A stretch of DNA of 45,279 nucleotides, taken from Gemmatimonadota bacterium (GTDB lineage Bacteria > JAAXHH01). Within the stretch, counting starts at the first letter, position 1. Each line of letters begins with the position of its first letter. Location: NCBI GenBank assembly GCA_026713285.1, contig JAPOOT010000289.1, positions 1-45,279 on the forward strand, read 5' to 3'. Under the pieces are notes generated by a model that was not told where the DNA came from, ran no database searches, and was given only the letters and a program-made list of their open reading frames with translations. This document shows positions 1 through 9,671 of the stretch, piece by piece. The translations under genes and the position numbers were made by a program.

Positions 1-250
1 CGGGATGAAAACAAGTTGGAGAATCATGCAGGCGCCGCTTTCTTATGAGAGACGGCCATGAGAAACTAAGAACCTTGGGGACATGTTTCTGAGGTGGTTT
101 ACATGATCTACTGGAAGGACATCATTGAAGAATAACTCCTTTCCAGTATGTACCAGTAAAGACCTCTCCCTCGCCCGGAACCCCGGTGGATCTTCTCTGA
201 CGGGCTCGTCCGGTGGGCAGCTTGGCTTACACGGCAGAAAAGGAAATCCG

Positions 251-1924
251 ATGGCTGAAATGACCGGTTACCGGTATATCGCGGAGATGCTGAGCGGCTA
301 CGGGATCAGGGCTGTCTTCCACGTTCCCTATGTCCTGGACGGCGCCCTCGTGGAGATGGAGAAACTGGGTATCCGCCGGGTCCGGTGCCATTCCGAGAAA
401 GCCGCGGCCTACATGGCCGACGGCTACGCGCGGGTCGCCGGCGGTCCCGGCATCGCCATGGCGCAGTCCGTCGGCGCGGCCAATCTCGCCGCCGGGCTCC
501 AGGACGCCTGGCTCGCGTGCTCTCCGGTCATCGCCCTGTCGGGCCGCTGGATGCCCCACTACCTGTACCGGCAGGCCTACCAGGAGATCGATCACCGGCC
601 CCTCTACGATCCGGTCACCAAGTTCAATGCCTACGTGGATGGCGTGGAACAGATCCCATTCCTGTTGCGCCAGGCCTTCCGCGAGGCCACCACCGGCGCG
701 CCGCGTCCGGTCCACCTGGACTTCCTGGGTCTTTCCGGCGATCTCGCGGCGGGATCGAAGTTCGATGCCGAGGCGATCGCAGAGGCGTCCTTCGCCCGGT
801 ATCCGGCATTTCGTCCCGAGCCTGAACCCGTGCGCGTAACGGAGGCGGCAAAACGCATCGCGCGGGCCGAGCGGCCCGTCCTGGTTGCGGGAGGGGGCGT
901 GACGGCATCAGGCGCGCAGGCCGAAGTGGTCCGTCTCGCGGAGAAGCTCTCGATACCGGTGGCGACCTCCCTCAACGCCAAGGGGACGATCCCCGAGGAC
1001 CACACGCTGTCGGCAGGCGTGGTCGGCACCTATTCCCGCAAGTGCGCCAACGAGATCGTCGCCGAGGCGGACCTCGTGATTTTCGTGGGAAGCCATACCG
1101 GCGGACAGGTCACCCATTTCTGGCAGATTCCCCAGCCCGGGACACCAGTAATTCAAATCGACGTGGACCCTTCCCAGATCGGCCGGAACTATCCTGCAGA
1201 AGTCGCCATCCAGGGCGACGCGAAGGTAACGCTGGAGCGGTTCATCGAGACCATTGAACCCGTGCCGTCGAGACCGTCGTGGACGGCTCGCGTGCGGGAA
1301 CGCGTCCAGGCCTGGCGGACCGAGTTCGACGGACTGCTCAGGTCCGACGCTGTGCCGATCCGTCCCGAGCGGCTTTGCCGCGAAATCACCGAATTCCTCC
1401 CATCGGACGCCATATTCCTCTCTGACACAGGCCATGCCGGCATCTGGACGGGTACCATGATCGAGATAACGCAATCCGGGCAGACCTTCCTGCGCTGCGC
1501 CGGGTCCCTGGGCTGGGTCTTCCCCGCGGCCATGGGCGCCAAGTGCGCCGCCCCGGACCGTCCCGTCATTTGCTTCACCGGCGACGGCGGATTCTGGTAC
1601 CATCTGGGGGAATTGGAGACGGCTGCCCGGTTCGGCATAAGCACCGTCACGGTGATCAACAACAACCGTTCCTTCAACCAGTGCCGGGGCGGGTTCGAAG
1701 GCGCGCACGGCGGGCGGGACCAGGGGTCGGACGACCTGTGGGTCTTCGAAGACGTAGACTTCGCCGAGGTGGCGAAATCCATGGGGTGCTTAGGGATACG
1801 CGTGGTAGACCCGGCGGGAATCCGTCCCGCTTTGGAACGGGCCGTCGCGGCGAACGGACCGGTCGTCGTCGACGTGGCCACCGATATTGATGCCATGGCG
1901 CCGACGGCTTACGTGCCGGAGTAA
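251..1924 (+). CDS. Thiamine pyrophosphate-dependent enzyme (acetolactate synthase/benzoylformate decarboxylase-like)
   Basis: ORF 125..1924; ATG at 251 (MAEMTGYRYIAEMLSGYGI) is a better start. TPP-enzyme features: N-terminal HSEKAAAYMADGYARVAG, C-terminal FTGDGGFWYHLGELETAARFGISTVTVINNN (GDG..NN TPP motif). Confidence 0.9.
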   Translation: MAEMTGYRYIAEMLSGYGIRAVFHVPYVLDGALVEMEKLGIRRVRCHSEKAAAYMADGYARVAGGPGIAMAQSVGAANLAAGLQDAWLACSPVIALSGRWMPHYLYRQAYQEIDHRPLYDPVTKFNAYVDGVEQIPFLLRQAFREATTGAPRPVHLDFLGLSGDLAAGSKFDAEAIAEASFARYPAFRPEPEPVRVTEAAKRIARAERPVLVAGGGVTASGAQAEVVRLAEKLSIPVATSLNAKGTIPEDHTLSAGVVGTYSRKCANEIVAEADLVIFVGSHTGGQVTHFWQIPQPGTPVIQIDVDPSQIGRNYPAEVAIQGDAKVTLERFIETIEPVPSRPSWTARVRERVQAWRTEFDGLLRSDAVPIRPERLCREITEFLPSDAIFLSDTGHAGIWTGTMIEITQSGQTFLRCAGSLGWVFPAAMGAKCAAPDRPVICFTGDGGFWYHLGELETAARFGISTVTVINNNRSFNQCRGGFEGAHGGRDQGSDDLWVFEDVDFAEVAKSMGCLGIRVVDPAGIRPALERAVAANGPVVVDVATDIDAMAPTAYVPE

Positions 1925-2102
1925 AGGCAGGCGATTGTAATCGGTGATCCATGATCTATTCTATCACAGTCCGCGATGGTACCTTAGACGCCCGAACCTG
2001 ATAAAGAATTGGTTTTTTGTTAGATAAATGTTTCGTACATTAAGAAAAGACCGCCTTAGTTTCGCTCAGACCATCCCATCAGCTCCATACAGGAGGTCCG
2101 TG

Positions 2103-2906
2103 ATGCGATGCCTGGTATTCACCCTTGCCTTGACCTTCGCCGGATGCGCGACGTACAGCCAGATCGGATCGGGCGACTCGCGCGATGCAAGTGCGCTGTC
2201 CGGACCGGGAATGACGGTGACCTGGTTTGACAGCCGGGGTGGGTATCCATCTGTCGGGTACTACGACGTGCAGACCGTCTTCAGTACAAAGGAACTGGGG
2301 AACGGTCCTTATGTCCGCGTCGCGGCGTTGCACATCACGGGGACGTCGCCAAAGGACCTCCTCGGCATGTTGCGGATGCAGGCTTCGCGGATCGGCGCGA
2401 ACCGGCTGCTCATCGTCAAAGCGGAGGAGAAGATAGAAGAAGTCTATCTGTATTCCGGGCTTGAGAACGTGGCCGGGTTTTTCTCCGGTGAGAAAATGGC
2501 CGCGGATCGTAGAGACGAAGCATACACGCTCCGGATCGAAGCGATCGCGATCAGAATGACGGTTGATCGGACAACCCTGGAACCGTCCCGTCAATGGAAC
2601 GACCGGCCCACCGTGTACCAACCCCGCCGGCCGTATGACCGGCCCACTGTGTACCGGCCCCGTCGACCGGATGACCGGCGAAACGTGAAGCCACCCCGTC
2701 GACCGGATGACCGGCGAAACGTGAAGCCACCCCGTCGACCGGATGACCGGCGAAACGTGAAACCACCCCCACCACGGGAGGAGCCGGCACCGGTGAAGCC
2801 GCCTCCGCCAAAGGACGATCAGCCAGCCGAGAAGCCGCCTCCTCCAAAGGATGACCGGCCAAACTTGAAGCCACCCGGTCTGAAGACGAAGACCCACCGA
2901 CCGTGA
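2103..2906 (+). CDS. Putative lipoprotein with C-terminal proline/arginine-rich tandem repeats
   Basis: MRCLVFTLALTFAGCATYSQ has a signal peptide and lipobox (FAGC). The C-terminus is a repeat of RRPDDRRNVKPP followed by PPPPKDD repeats. Confidence 0.7.
   Translation: MRCLVFTLALTFAGCATYSQIGSGDSRDASALSGPGMTVTWFDSRGGYPSVGYYDVQTVFSTKELGNGPYVRVAALHITGTSPKDLLGMLRMQASRIGANRLLIVKAEEKIEEVYLYSGLENVAGFFSGEKMAADRRDEAYTLRIEAIAIRMTVDRTTLEPSRQWNDRPTVYQPRRPYDRPTVYRPRRPDDRRNVKPPRRPDDRRNVKPPRRPDDRRNVKPPPPREEPAPVKPPPPKDDQPAEKPPPPKDDRPNLKPPGLKTKTHRP
2661..2768 (+). repeat. 36-bp tandem repeat, 3 near-perfect copies, in frame within the lipoprotein
   Basis: cgtcgaccggatgaccggcgaaacgtgaagccaccc at 2661, 2697 and 2733; degenerate related copies precede it from about 2600. 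Confidence 0.95.
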
Positions 2907-2982
2907 AGGGACTCTCGTGTCCAGCTAGTAAAGGATGATGTGTTGGATGCAGGTTTGCCGACTTGAAAACCAATGGAGACGT

Positions 2983-3831
2983 TCAAGATTCGAATCTAGC
3001 GCTATCGGCGTCCGGAAGGATCCCGCCCTCGTCCCTGGGCAGCACGGACAGGGGGAGCGCGATCGAGGAACCCGCGTCGACCGGGAGCGTGACCCCCGTA
3101 ATCCACCGGGACTCCTCACTGGCCAGGAAGACGGCCGCGTGGCCCACGTCCCAGGCCGTGCCCTCGGTGCCCAGCGGCGTGGAGCGCATGCGAAGCTTGC
3201 GATGGGCTTCCGACAATCCGGCGGTGAAGGACCCATGCAGGTGGCCGGGAGCGATGCAATTTACGCGGACCCCGTCTTTACCGTGCTGCACCGCCATGTT
3301 GATGGTGAGGGCGATGACGCCGCCCTTGGACGTTTCATAGGCGACGTTGTATGACCATCCGCTCCGGAATCCGTCGATGGACGCCACGTTGATGATGGAG
3401 CCGCCGCCTGTTTCCGCCATGGCCGGTACGGCGAACCGGCACGCGAGCATCATGGCCTTGAGATTAACATTCATGATCTCGTCCCAGTGCGCCTCGGGCA
3501 CGTCCACCACCGTACCTGGATAGCTGACCCCCACATTGTTGAATAGGACGTGGAGCCCGCCGTAACGGTCTACCACGGTTTCGGTCATGGACCTGCAGTC
3601 TGCCAGCCGGGTCACGTCCCCGGTGAAAATAGAGGCAGTTCCCCCTTCTTTCTCGATGGTTTCAAGTGTCCTGCCGGCGTTCTCCTCGCTCCGGTCCGCC
3701 AGCAGCACCTTCGCGCCTTCCCGGGCGAGGAGCAGGGCGGTCGCCTGCCCGGTGCCCGCCACGTCGCTCTGCGTGCCCGCGCCCGTCACGATGGCCACCT
3801 TGCCGTGCAGGCGGGGCTTGCGAATCGTCAT
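2983..3831 (-). CDS. SDR family NAD(P)-dependent oxidoreductase
   Basis: Rossmann GKVAIVTGAGTQSDVAGTGQATA, NNVG, and YETSKGG (YxxxK) catalytic motif. Confidence 0.92.
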   Translation of the reverse strand: MTIRKPRLHGKVAIVTGAGTQSDVAGTGQATALLLAREGAKVLLADRSEENAGRTLETIEKEGGTASIFTGDVTRLADCRSMTETVVDRYGGLHVLFNNVGVSYPGTVVDVPEAHWDEIMNVNLKAMMLACRFAVPAMAETGGGSIINVASIDGFRSGWSYNVAYETSKGGVIALTINMAVQHGKDGVRVNCIAPGHLHGSFTAGLSEAHRKLRMRSTPLGTEGTAWDVGHAAVFLASEESRWITGVTLPVDAGSSIALPLSVLPRDEGGILPDADSARFES

Positions 3832-3866
3832 TAAAACTCCCTGTTAATCAGAAAATCACCATCTTA

Positions 3867-3898
3867 ATGGCTGCGCCGCGCGATGGCTGCGCCGCGCG
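3867..3898. repeat. 16-bp direct tandem duplication between two SDR genes
   Basis: atggctgcgccgcgcg occurs at 3867-3882 and 3883-3898. Confidence 0.9.
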
Positions 3899-3924
3899 AT
3901 GCGCCGAATCAGCGTGTCTCACGA

Positions 3925-4776
3925 TCAGAAGATCTCCGCGCCGCCCGCAACGACCAGGTCCACGGCCGTGAGGTAGTCCGATTCGGGCGAGGCCAGGAAG
4001 GCGACCGTCTGGGCCACGTCGTCGCCCCGGGCTACCCTTCCCAGGGGTGAGATGTCGGTTTTTTCCTGGATGAATTCCTGGTGGGCCTTGCTGTTTTTCC
4101 AGGATTCTCCGAGGATGGCGCCATCGGATACGGCCTCGGCAATGAATCCCACGCGTTCGGTATCGACCGCGGTGGGCGACACGGAATTGACGTTGATGCC
4201 GTGAGGACCGAGTTCCTGCGCCAGCGCCTGGGTGAAACGGATGATGGCGGCCTTGGAGGCGCAGTAGGCCGAGAACCTCGGGCGTCCGATCTTGCCCGAC
4301 GTGGAGGCGATGTTGATGATCTTGCCGCCGCTTCCCCGTTCGATCATGTGGCGCGCCGCGGCCCGGCACATGAGGAACACGCCCCGGGCGTTGACGTTCA
4401 TTTCCTTGTCCCAGGCCTCTTCATCCATATCGACCACGAGGACGCGGTCCTTACCCGGAAGGGAACCGGCCCCGTTCACCAGGATGTCTATGCGCCCGAA
4501 CCGTTCGATCCCCCGCGATACGAGGCCAGCCACGTGGTCGGACTTCGAGACGTCGGCCAGGATGGCCTCCGCTTCCCGCCCCGCCGCCTCGATCTCCCTG
4601 ACCACCGAGGGCAATCCCTCCCATTCCGACGAATCTCCGGGATAGGGGTTGGTGACCAGATCGCTGACGATGACGTCGGCGCCTTCCCGGGCGAGGCGCG
4701 TGGCGACGGCCCTGCCGATGCCACGTTCGCCGCCCGCACCGGTGACCAGGGCGGTTTTGCCGTGGAGGTTGTACAT
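3925..4776 (-). CDS. SDR family NAD(P)-dependent oxidoreductase
   Basis: Start MYNLHGKTALVTGAGGERGIGRA at 4776; NGAG, YCASKAA (YxxxK). The longer ORF to 5508 is a non-coding upstream extension over the neighbouring gene. Confidence 0.92.
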   Translation of the reverse strand: MYNLHGKTALVTGAGGERGIGRAVATRLAREGADVIVSDLVTNPYPGDSSEWEGLPSVVREIEAAGREAEAILADVSKSDHVAGLVSRGIERFGRIDILVNGAGSLPGKDRVLVVDMDEEAWDKEMNVNARGVFLMCRAAARHMIERGSGGKIINIASTSGKIGRPRFSAYCASKAAIIRFTQALAQELGPHGINVNSVSPTAVDTERVGFIAEAVSDGAILGESWKNSKAHQEFIQEKTDISPLGRVARGDDVAQTVAFLASPESDYLTAVDLVVAGGAEIF

Positions 4777-4802
4777 GGATTGTTCCTTCTTCTGGCTGTT
4801 TA

Positions 4803-5690
4803 TTACTCGCCCTCTCTCCGGGGCCGCACCACGGTCTCGCCATCGTCCTCCACGAGGGGATGGTGATAGATGTAGGGCGGCTCCAGCACGGCGCGCTGCG
4901 CCTCGGTCAGCTCCGAGGTCCATTCGGGCTGGTTGGCCTCGTAGATCCCGCCGGCGTAGTGGAGATACTTGGGCGTATACCGGTACAGGGCGACGCGCCG
5001 GTCGTTCCTGCCGCGCCAGGGCAGCGTGCCGTGGGCGGTAGCCTCGTTGAAGATCACCAGGTCGCCGGCTTTCTGGACGATGTGATGGACCAGGTCCTGG
5101 TTGGCCTCCCAGGTCAGGATATCCTCGGGACATGGCAAGTTGGCCTTGTGGCTGCCCGGTATGACGCAGAGACCGCCCGCGCCGGGATCCACGTCCGCCA
5201 TGGCGAACTGGCACACGATGAGGCCTGATCGCATGCGCCCGTTGTGGTAGTGGTAATAGCGGGAACCGTTGAAGGTCGCGTTTCCCGAGCCGTGGATCTT
5301 GAGGCCCTCGCAGCCCGATTCGGCGACCAGCACGTCGACGCCGTGGTCGAGCTTCCAACCACGCCCGAACAGGGTGTTCAGATAGGGAATGATCTTCGGA
5401 TGGGCCAGGAGGTTGCGGAAGGGTTGGCACCACGGCTGCGGCCAGGTGAGCATGCCCTCGTAGTGGCGAAAGGGCGCATGCCGTCCTTCGAAGGGCCTTC
5501 CCCGCCAATCGCCGCTGAGTTCGTTGGGTCCGTCGTAGGATCCGAGCCGGTCCGGATTGGCGTCGAGGGCCTCGTTCAGCGCTTCGACTTCGTCCCCGTT
5601 CAGGAAACCCCGCACGTGAAGAAAGCCCTGCAGGTCGTACAGGTACTGTTCCTCTTCGTTCATGGTCGAAAAGGCCGGTGTCTCGGCCAT
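4803..5690 (-). CDS. Phytanoyl-CoA dioxygenase (PhyH) family protein
   Basis: MAETPAFSTMNEEEQYLYDLQGFLHVRGFLNGDEVEALNEALD...DVDPGAGGLCVIPGSHKANLPCPE; PhyH-like fold signature. Confidence 0.85.
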   Translation of the reverse strand: MAETPAFSTMNEEEQYLYDLQGFLHVRGFLNGDEVEALNEALDANPDRLGSYDGPNELSGDWRGRPFEGRHAPFRHYEGMLTWPQPWCQPFRNLLAHPKIIPYLNTLFGRGWKLDHGVDVLVAESGCEGLKIHGSGNATFNGSRYYHYHNGRMRSGLIVCQFAMADVDPGAGGLCVIPGSHKANLPCPEDILTWEANQDLVHHIVQKAGDLVIFNEATAHGTLPWRGRNDRRVALYRYTPKYLHYAGGIYEANQPEWTSELTEAQRAVLEPPYIYHHPLVEDDGETVVRPRREGE

Positions 5691-5997
5691 GGAGCGTCCT
5701 CCCTGGATGCTGTTCCTAACGATCTGGATGGCGCATGCAGAAATTACTGGTGTTATGCACAGAAAGATAGCCGGCGCGGCACCGCGCGCAACGACAAAAA
5801 GCGCTTCGAGGACCTCACGCGGGACGCAGAAAACGACGATCCGAAACCCTTCGACGCGTCCACAAAATGCCTTGACAGTCCTGCGGGGGCCGGTTAACGT
5901 CACGTAGTCCCCGCCATGGGGTGACCACGGGTCTGTGACCTAAAATGATCGTTGTGTTTTTCCTTGAGAAAACTACGCCCCGAAACTACGGGATGCC

Positions 5998-6960
5998 GTG
6001 TCCGAAGAACCCGAAGTACCCGAGCAGATCGAAGCGCAACATCTCGACCGTCCGACGGTTCCCGAACTGGATGAGTTCCTTGGCTTACCCTTCAAGGTGC
6101 TCGACGACGGGTTCGTCCGCGTCGTGGACTACATGGGCAGCGATCACTCCATCGTGCAGGCCGCCCGTGTTTCCTACGGCGCCGGAACCCGGCAGGTCCA
6201 CCAGGACCGGGGGCTGATCCGCTATCTCATGCGGCATCAGCACACCACCCCCTTCGAGATGTGCGACATCAAGTTTCACCTGCGGGTGCCCATGGACTGC
6301 TGGCGCCAGTGGATCCGTCACCGGACGGCCTCTGTCAATGAATACAGCACCCGCTACTCGCTGGCGATCGACGCGGCGCAGACCACCCCGCCCGATGCGT
6401 GGCGGTTCCAGGCGCAGGGCAACCGCCAGGGCAGTGGCGGTTTCGTCGACGAAACACAGGGAGCGCGTTTTTCCGAGAAGGAACAGGAGCTTCAGGAGGC
6501 CGCCCGGTCCCGCTACGAAGAGCGCATCGAAGCCGGCATCGCCCGGGAACAGGCCCGCAAGGATCTTCCCCTTTCCACGTACACGGAAGCCTATTGGAAA
6601 GTGAATCTCCTGAACCTGCTTCGGTTTCTGCTCCTGCGCATGGACGATCACGCCCAGTGGGAGATCCGGCAGTACGCCCATATTATCGGACACCGCATCG
6701 TGTCCGCCTGGTGTCCCGTGGCATGGCAGGCCTTTCTCGACTACAGCGTGAACGCCATGCAGCTGACCCACCTGGATTGGGAGATCATCCGGGCGATTCA
6801 GGCTGGAGACGACAAGGCAATACAGGATCTGCTGGTGGAGTACCGGTTCGTTTCGAAATCCGGTGCCCTGCGCCGCAACCGGGAGCGGGATGAACTCGAA
6901 GCCAAGTTGCAGAAGCTGAATATCCCGATTCCATGGCGATCCGGTGATGATCCCGCCTAG
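5998..6960 (+). CDS. thyX: FAD-dependent thymidylate synthase ThyX
   Basis: ThyX motif RHRTASVNEYSTRYS and LRFLLLRMDDHAQWEIRQYA; GTG start at 5998. Confidence 0.95.
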   Translation: MSEEPEVPEQIEAQHLDRPTVPELDEFLGLPFKVLDDGFVRVVDYMGSDHSIVQAARVSYGAGTRQVHQDRGLIRYLMRHQHTTPFEMCDIKFHLRVPMDCWRQWIRHRTASVNEYSTRYSLAIDAAQTTPPDAWRFQAQGNRQGSGGFVDETQGARFSEKEQELQEAARSRYEERIEAGIAREQARKDLPLSTYTEAYWKVNLLNLLRFLLLRMDDHAQWEIRQYAHIIGHRIVSAWCPVAWQAFLDYSVNAMQLTHLDWEIIRAIQAGDDKAIQDLLVEYRFVSKSGALRRNRERDELEAKLQKLNIPIPWRSGDDPA

Positions 6961-7026
6961 CGACACCGGGTACGTGGCCAATGCCGGTCGGTCCGCGACC
7001 GCGAACAACCCGATATGCGGTAACCG

Positions 7027-8010
7027 ATGAGTCGAGGCAAACCCGAGACGGTATCCCGGAGGTACGATGTCCCCGACGCCAACGTCCGGTCCGGGATACG
7101 CGATGCCCTGGATCGCTTCGGTCCGTCTGAGCACAGGGCCGAAGCCTGGTGCGATTGGGTGATGGTATTCGAGGATGAAAAGGAAAAGCTGGTCCTCAAG
7201 CAGTACCGGAAAGGTACGCTGATGATCCAGGGCAGGGGGGAACACCTGCTCCGAGTGATCCTGCACGTTCTTTCGCCCTTTCTGGCAAATTCGGGTGAAT
7301 CGGAAGACTCCGGAGAGGGCGCCGGCGGCGCAATGGCTCGCGGCGGTGAGAAGACCCGAAAGCTTCCGCTTCCGCACATCGGCACGGACGAGTCCGGCAA
7401 GGGCGACTATTTCGGTCCGCTGGTGGTGGGCGGCGTCCTGGTGGAGACGGGATCCCGGGAGAAACTGGCTGCACTGGGCATCCGGGACTCCAAGAAACTG
7501 GGCGACGCCAAGTGCCGCGAACTGGCGGCCGGGATCCGGCGTATCTGTGTCGGAAAGTACCGCGAGATAATCATTCCACCGGAGCGATACAACACGCTGT
7601 ACGAGGAGTTTCGCCGGGAAGGCAGGAACCTCAACCATCTCCTGGCCTGGGCCCATGCCCGCGCCATCGAATCCTTGCTGGAGTGCGCCGTCTGCCGGCT
7701 GGCCGTGGCGGACAAGTTCGGCAACGAGCACTACATCCGGTCCCGTCTCATGAACAAAGGCCGGGAGATCGAGCTGATCCAGGAACATCGGGGAGAGCGT
7801 TACCTGGCCGTCGCCGCGGCGTCGATTCTCGCCCGCGACCGATTCCTGGAGCACATGGAAAGACTGTCCGGCGAGGCCGGCCTGCCGCTGCCCAAAGGCG
7901 CCGGGACACAGGTCGTAACCGCAGCCAGGAAATTCGTCGAACGGCATGGCGTGGATAAACTGTCCGCCGTGGCCAAGATGCACTACAAGACCACGGCCCA
8001 GGTTGTGTAA
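7027..8010 (+). CDS. rnhC: Ribonuclease HIII
   Basis: HIGTDESGKGDYFGPLVVGGVLV active-site region, RDSKKLGD, AAASILARDRFLE. Confidence 0.93.
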   Translation: MSRGKPETVSRRYDVPDANVRSGIRDALDRFGPSEHRAEAWCDWVMVFEDEKEKLVLKQYRKGTLMIQGRGEHLLRVILHVLSPFLANSGESEDSGEGAGGAMARGGEKTRKLPLPHIGTDESGKGDYFGPLVVGGVLVETGSREKLAALGIRDSKKLGDAKCRELAAGIRRICVGKYREIIIPPERYNTLYEEFRREGRNLNHLLAWAHARAIESLLECAVCRLAVADKFGNEHYIRSRLMNKGREIELIQEHRGERYLAVAAASILARDRFLEHMERLSGEAGLPLPKGAGTQVVTAARKFVERHGVDKLSAVAKMHYKTTAQVV

Positions 8011-8097
8011 CCCCGGTTTTTTTGTTAAAATCAGATCAGACGGATCGTCGTGTTTTGGATTGAACCGCTGGATATGTGAACCGGCTGTACAGGGAGC

Positions 8098-9606
8098 GTG
8101 CCCCGGATGCGACAGACGACGCTATACGCGCATACAAGGTTCCAGATCGCGCCGGTAGACCCGAGGATCTTCGGCGGGTTCCTGGAGCATATCGGCCGGG
8201 CCGTCTACGAGGGCGTGTATGATCCGGACTGCGCGCATGCGGACGAGGACGGATTCCGGAAGGACGTCATGGAGGCCCTCGAACGCCAGTCCATGACCGT
8301 CATGCGGTATCCCGGCGGAAATTTCGTCTCCGGCTACCATTGGATGGACGGCGTGGGCCCCCAGACCCTGCGTCCCACGGTGCGGGAACTCGCCTGGCAG
8401 AGCGTGGAGCCGAACGCCTTCGGAACGGACGAATTCATCCGGCTCTGCCGCAAGATGGACTGGCGGCCCATGCTCACGGTCAACCTTGGAACAGGCTCCC
8501 CCGAGGAAGCCAGGAACTGGGTCGAATATTGCAACTGTCCCGCGGGTACGAGTTACGCCGACCTGCGGGTGAGCAACGGGGAGAAAATGCCCTACGACGT
8601 CGACCTGTGGTGCCTGGGCAACGAGATGGACGGACACTGGCAGCTCGGTCACGTGCCGGCGGACCAGTACGCGATACGGGCCCAGCAGGCCGCGAAGATG
8701 ATGAAGGACGCGGACCGGCGGATCGAACTGGTCGCCTGCGGTTCCTGCTCCGTGGATATGTTCGAAACCTACATGGAATGGGACCGCCAGGTCCTCGACT
8801 ACCTGGGCGATTATGCCGACTACATCAGTCTCCATCGTTACGTGGGCAATCCGGAGGACGACACCCCGGACTACCTGGCGGTCACGAACTCCATCGACCG
8901 GCAAATCGAGGAGATGGACGCGGTTTGCCGTTTCGTTCAGGCAAAGCGAAGAAGCCCCAAACGCGCTTACCTGTGCTTCGACGAATGGAACGTCTGGTAC
9001 AAGAACCACGAAACGGACGGAGAGGGCAAATTCGCCCCGCACCTGGTGGAGGAGATCTACAATCTCGAAGACGCCCTCGTCGTGGCCGGTTTCCTGAACA
9101 GCTTCGTACGCCACGCCGACACGGTTCGCATCGCGAACATAGCCCAGATCGTCAATGTCATCGCCCCGCTGATGACGCGGGGCGACGACCTGCTCGTACA
9201 GTCCATATTCCACCCCTTCACGATGTATGCGAAGCGGCGCGAAGGCACGTCGCTGCGGCTAAGCGTGGATGGCGCAAGCTACAAGAGCGAGCAGTACGGC
9301 CGGGTGAACTACATTGACGCCGCCATGATACAGAACGACAGCGTGCTGAACGTCTTTGTGACGAACCGAAGCACGGACACCGCCGTACCCCTCCGCATCG
9401 TGCTCGAAGACCGGCCGATCGAATCGCTGGTCAGCGCCGAAATCCTTACCGGGGGCGAAGATCCAAAGGCCGCCAATTCGTTCGAGCAGCCGGACCGGGT
9501 CGTCAAGCAGCCGTTCCGGGAGATAAAGATCGCCGGGGGCAGGGTGCAGTGCTTTCTACCCCCGTTGTCCTTCGCGGCCATGACCTTCGAACTCGAGAAA
9601 TGGTAG
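8098..9606 (+). CDS. Alpha-L-arabinofuranosidase (GH51-like)
   Basis: IDPRIFGGFLEHIGRAVYEGVYDP, MRYPGGNFVSGYHWMDGVGP, WCLGNEMDG (acid/base region), LCFDEWNVWY (nucleophile region). Confidence 0.92.
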   Translation: MPRMRQTTLYAHTRFQIAPVDPRIFGGFLEHIGRAVYEGVYDPDCAHADEDGFRKDVMEALERQSMTVMRYPGGNFVSGYHWMDGVGPQTLRPTVRELAWQSVEPNAFGTDEFIRLCRKMDWRPMLTVNLGTGSPEEARNWVEYCNCPAGTSYADLRVSNGEKMPYDVDLWCLGNEMDGHWQLGHVPADQYAIRAQQAAKMMKDADRRIELVACGSCSVDMFETYMEWDRQVLDYLGDYADYISLHRYVGNPEDDTPDYLAVTNSIDRQIEEMDAVCRFVQAKRRSPKRAYLCFDEWNVWYKNHETDGEGKFAPHLVEEIYNLEDALVVAGFLNSFVRHADTVRIANIAQIVNVIAPLMTRGDDLLVQSIFHPFTMYAKRREGTSLRLSVDGASYKSEQYGRVNYIDAAMIQNDSVLNVFVTNRSTDTAVPLRIVLEDRPIESLVSAEILTGGEDPKAANSFEQPDRVVKQPFREIKIAGGRVQCFLPPLSFAAMTFELEKW

Positions 9607-9671
9607 TCCGCTGGCCGCGCGTCGGAACAATCCGGAGATCTAAGGTTTCAGTTCCGGCGTGATCTGCACGC

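Noticed and set aside
3925-5508. 527-aa SDR with a large N-terminal extension
   Set aside because: The extension is out of frame over the PhyH gene; the natural start is MYNLHGK at 4776.
6085-7983. 632-aa reverse ORF over thyX and rnhC
   Set aside because: Antisense mirror frame; both + strand genes carry clear family motifs.
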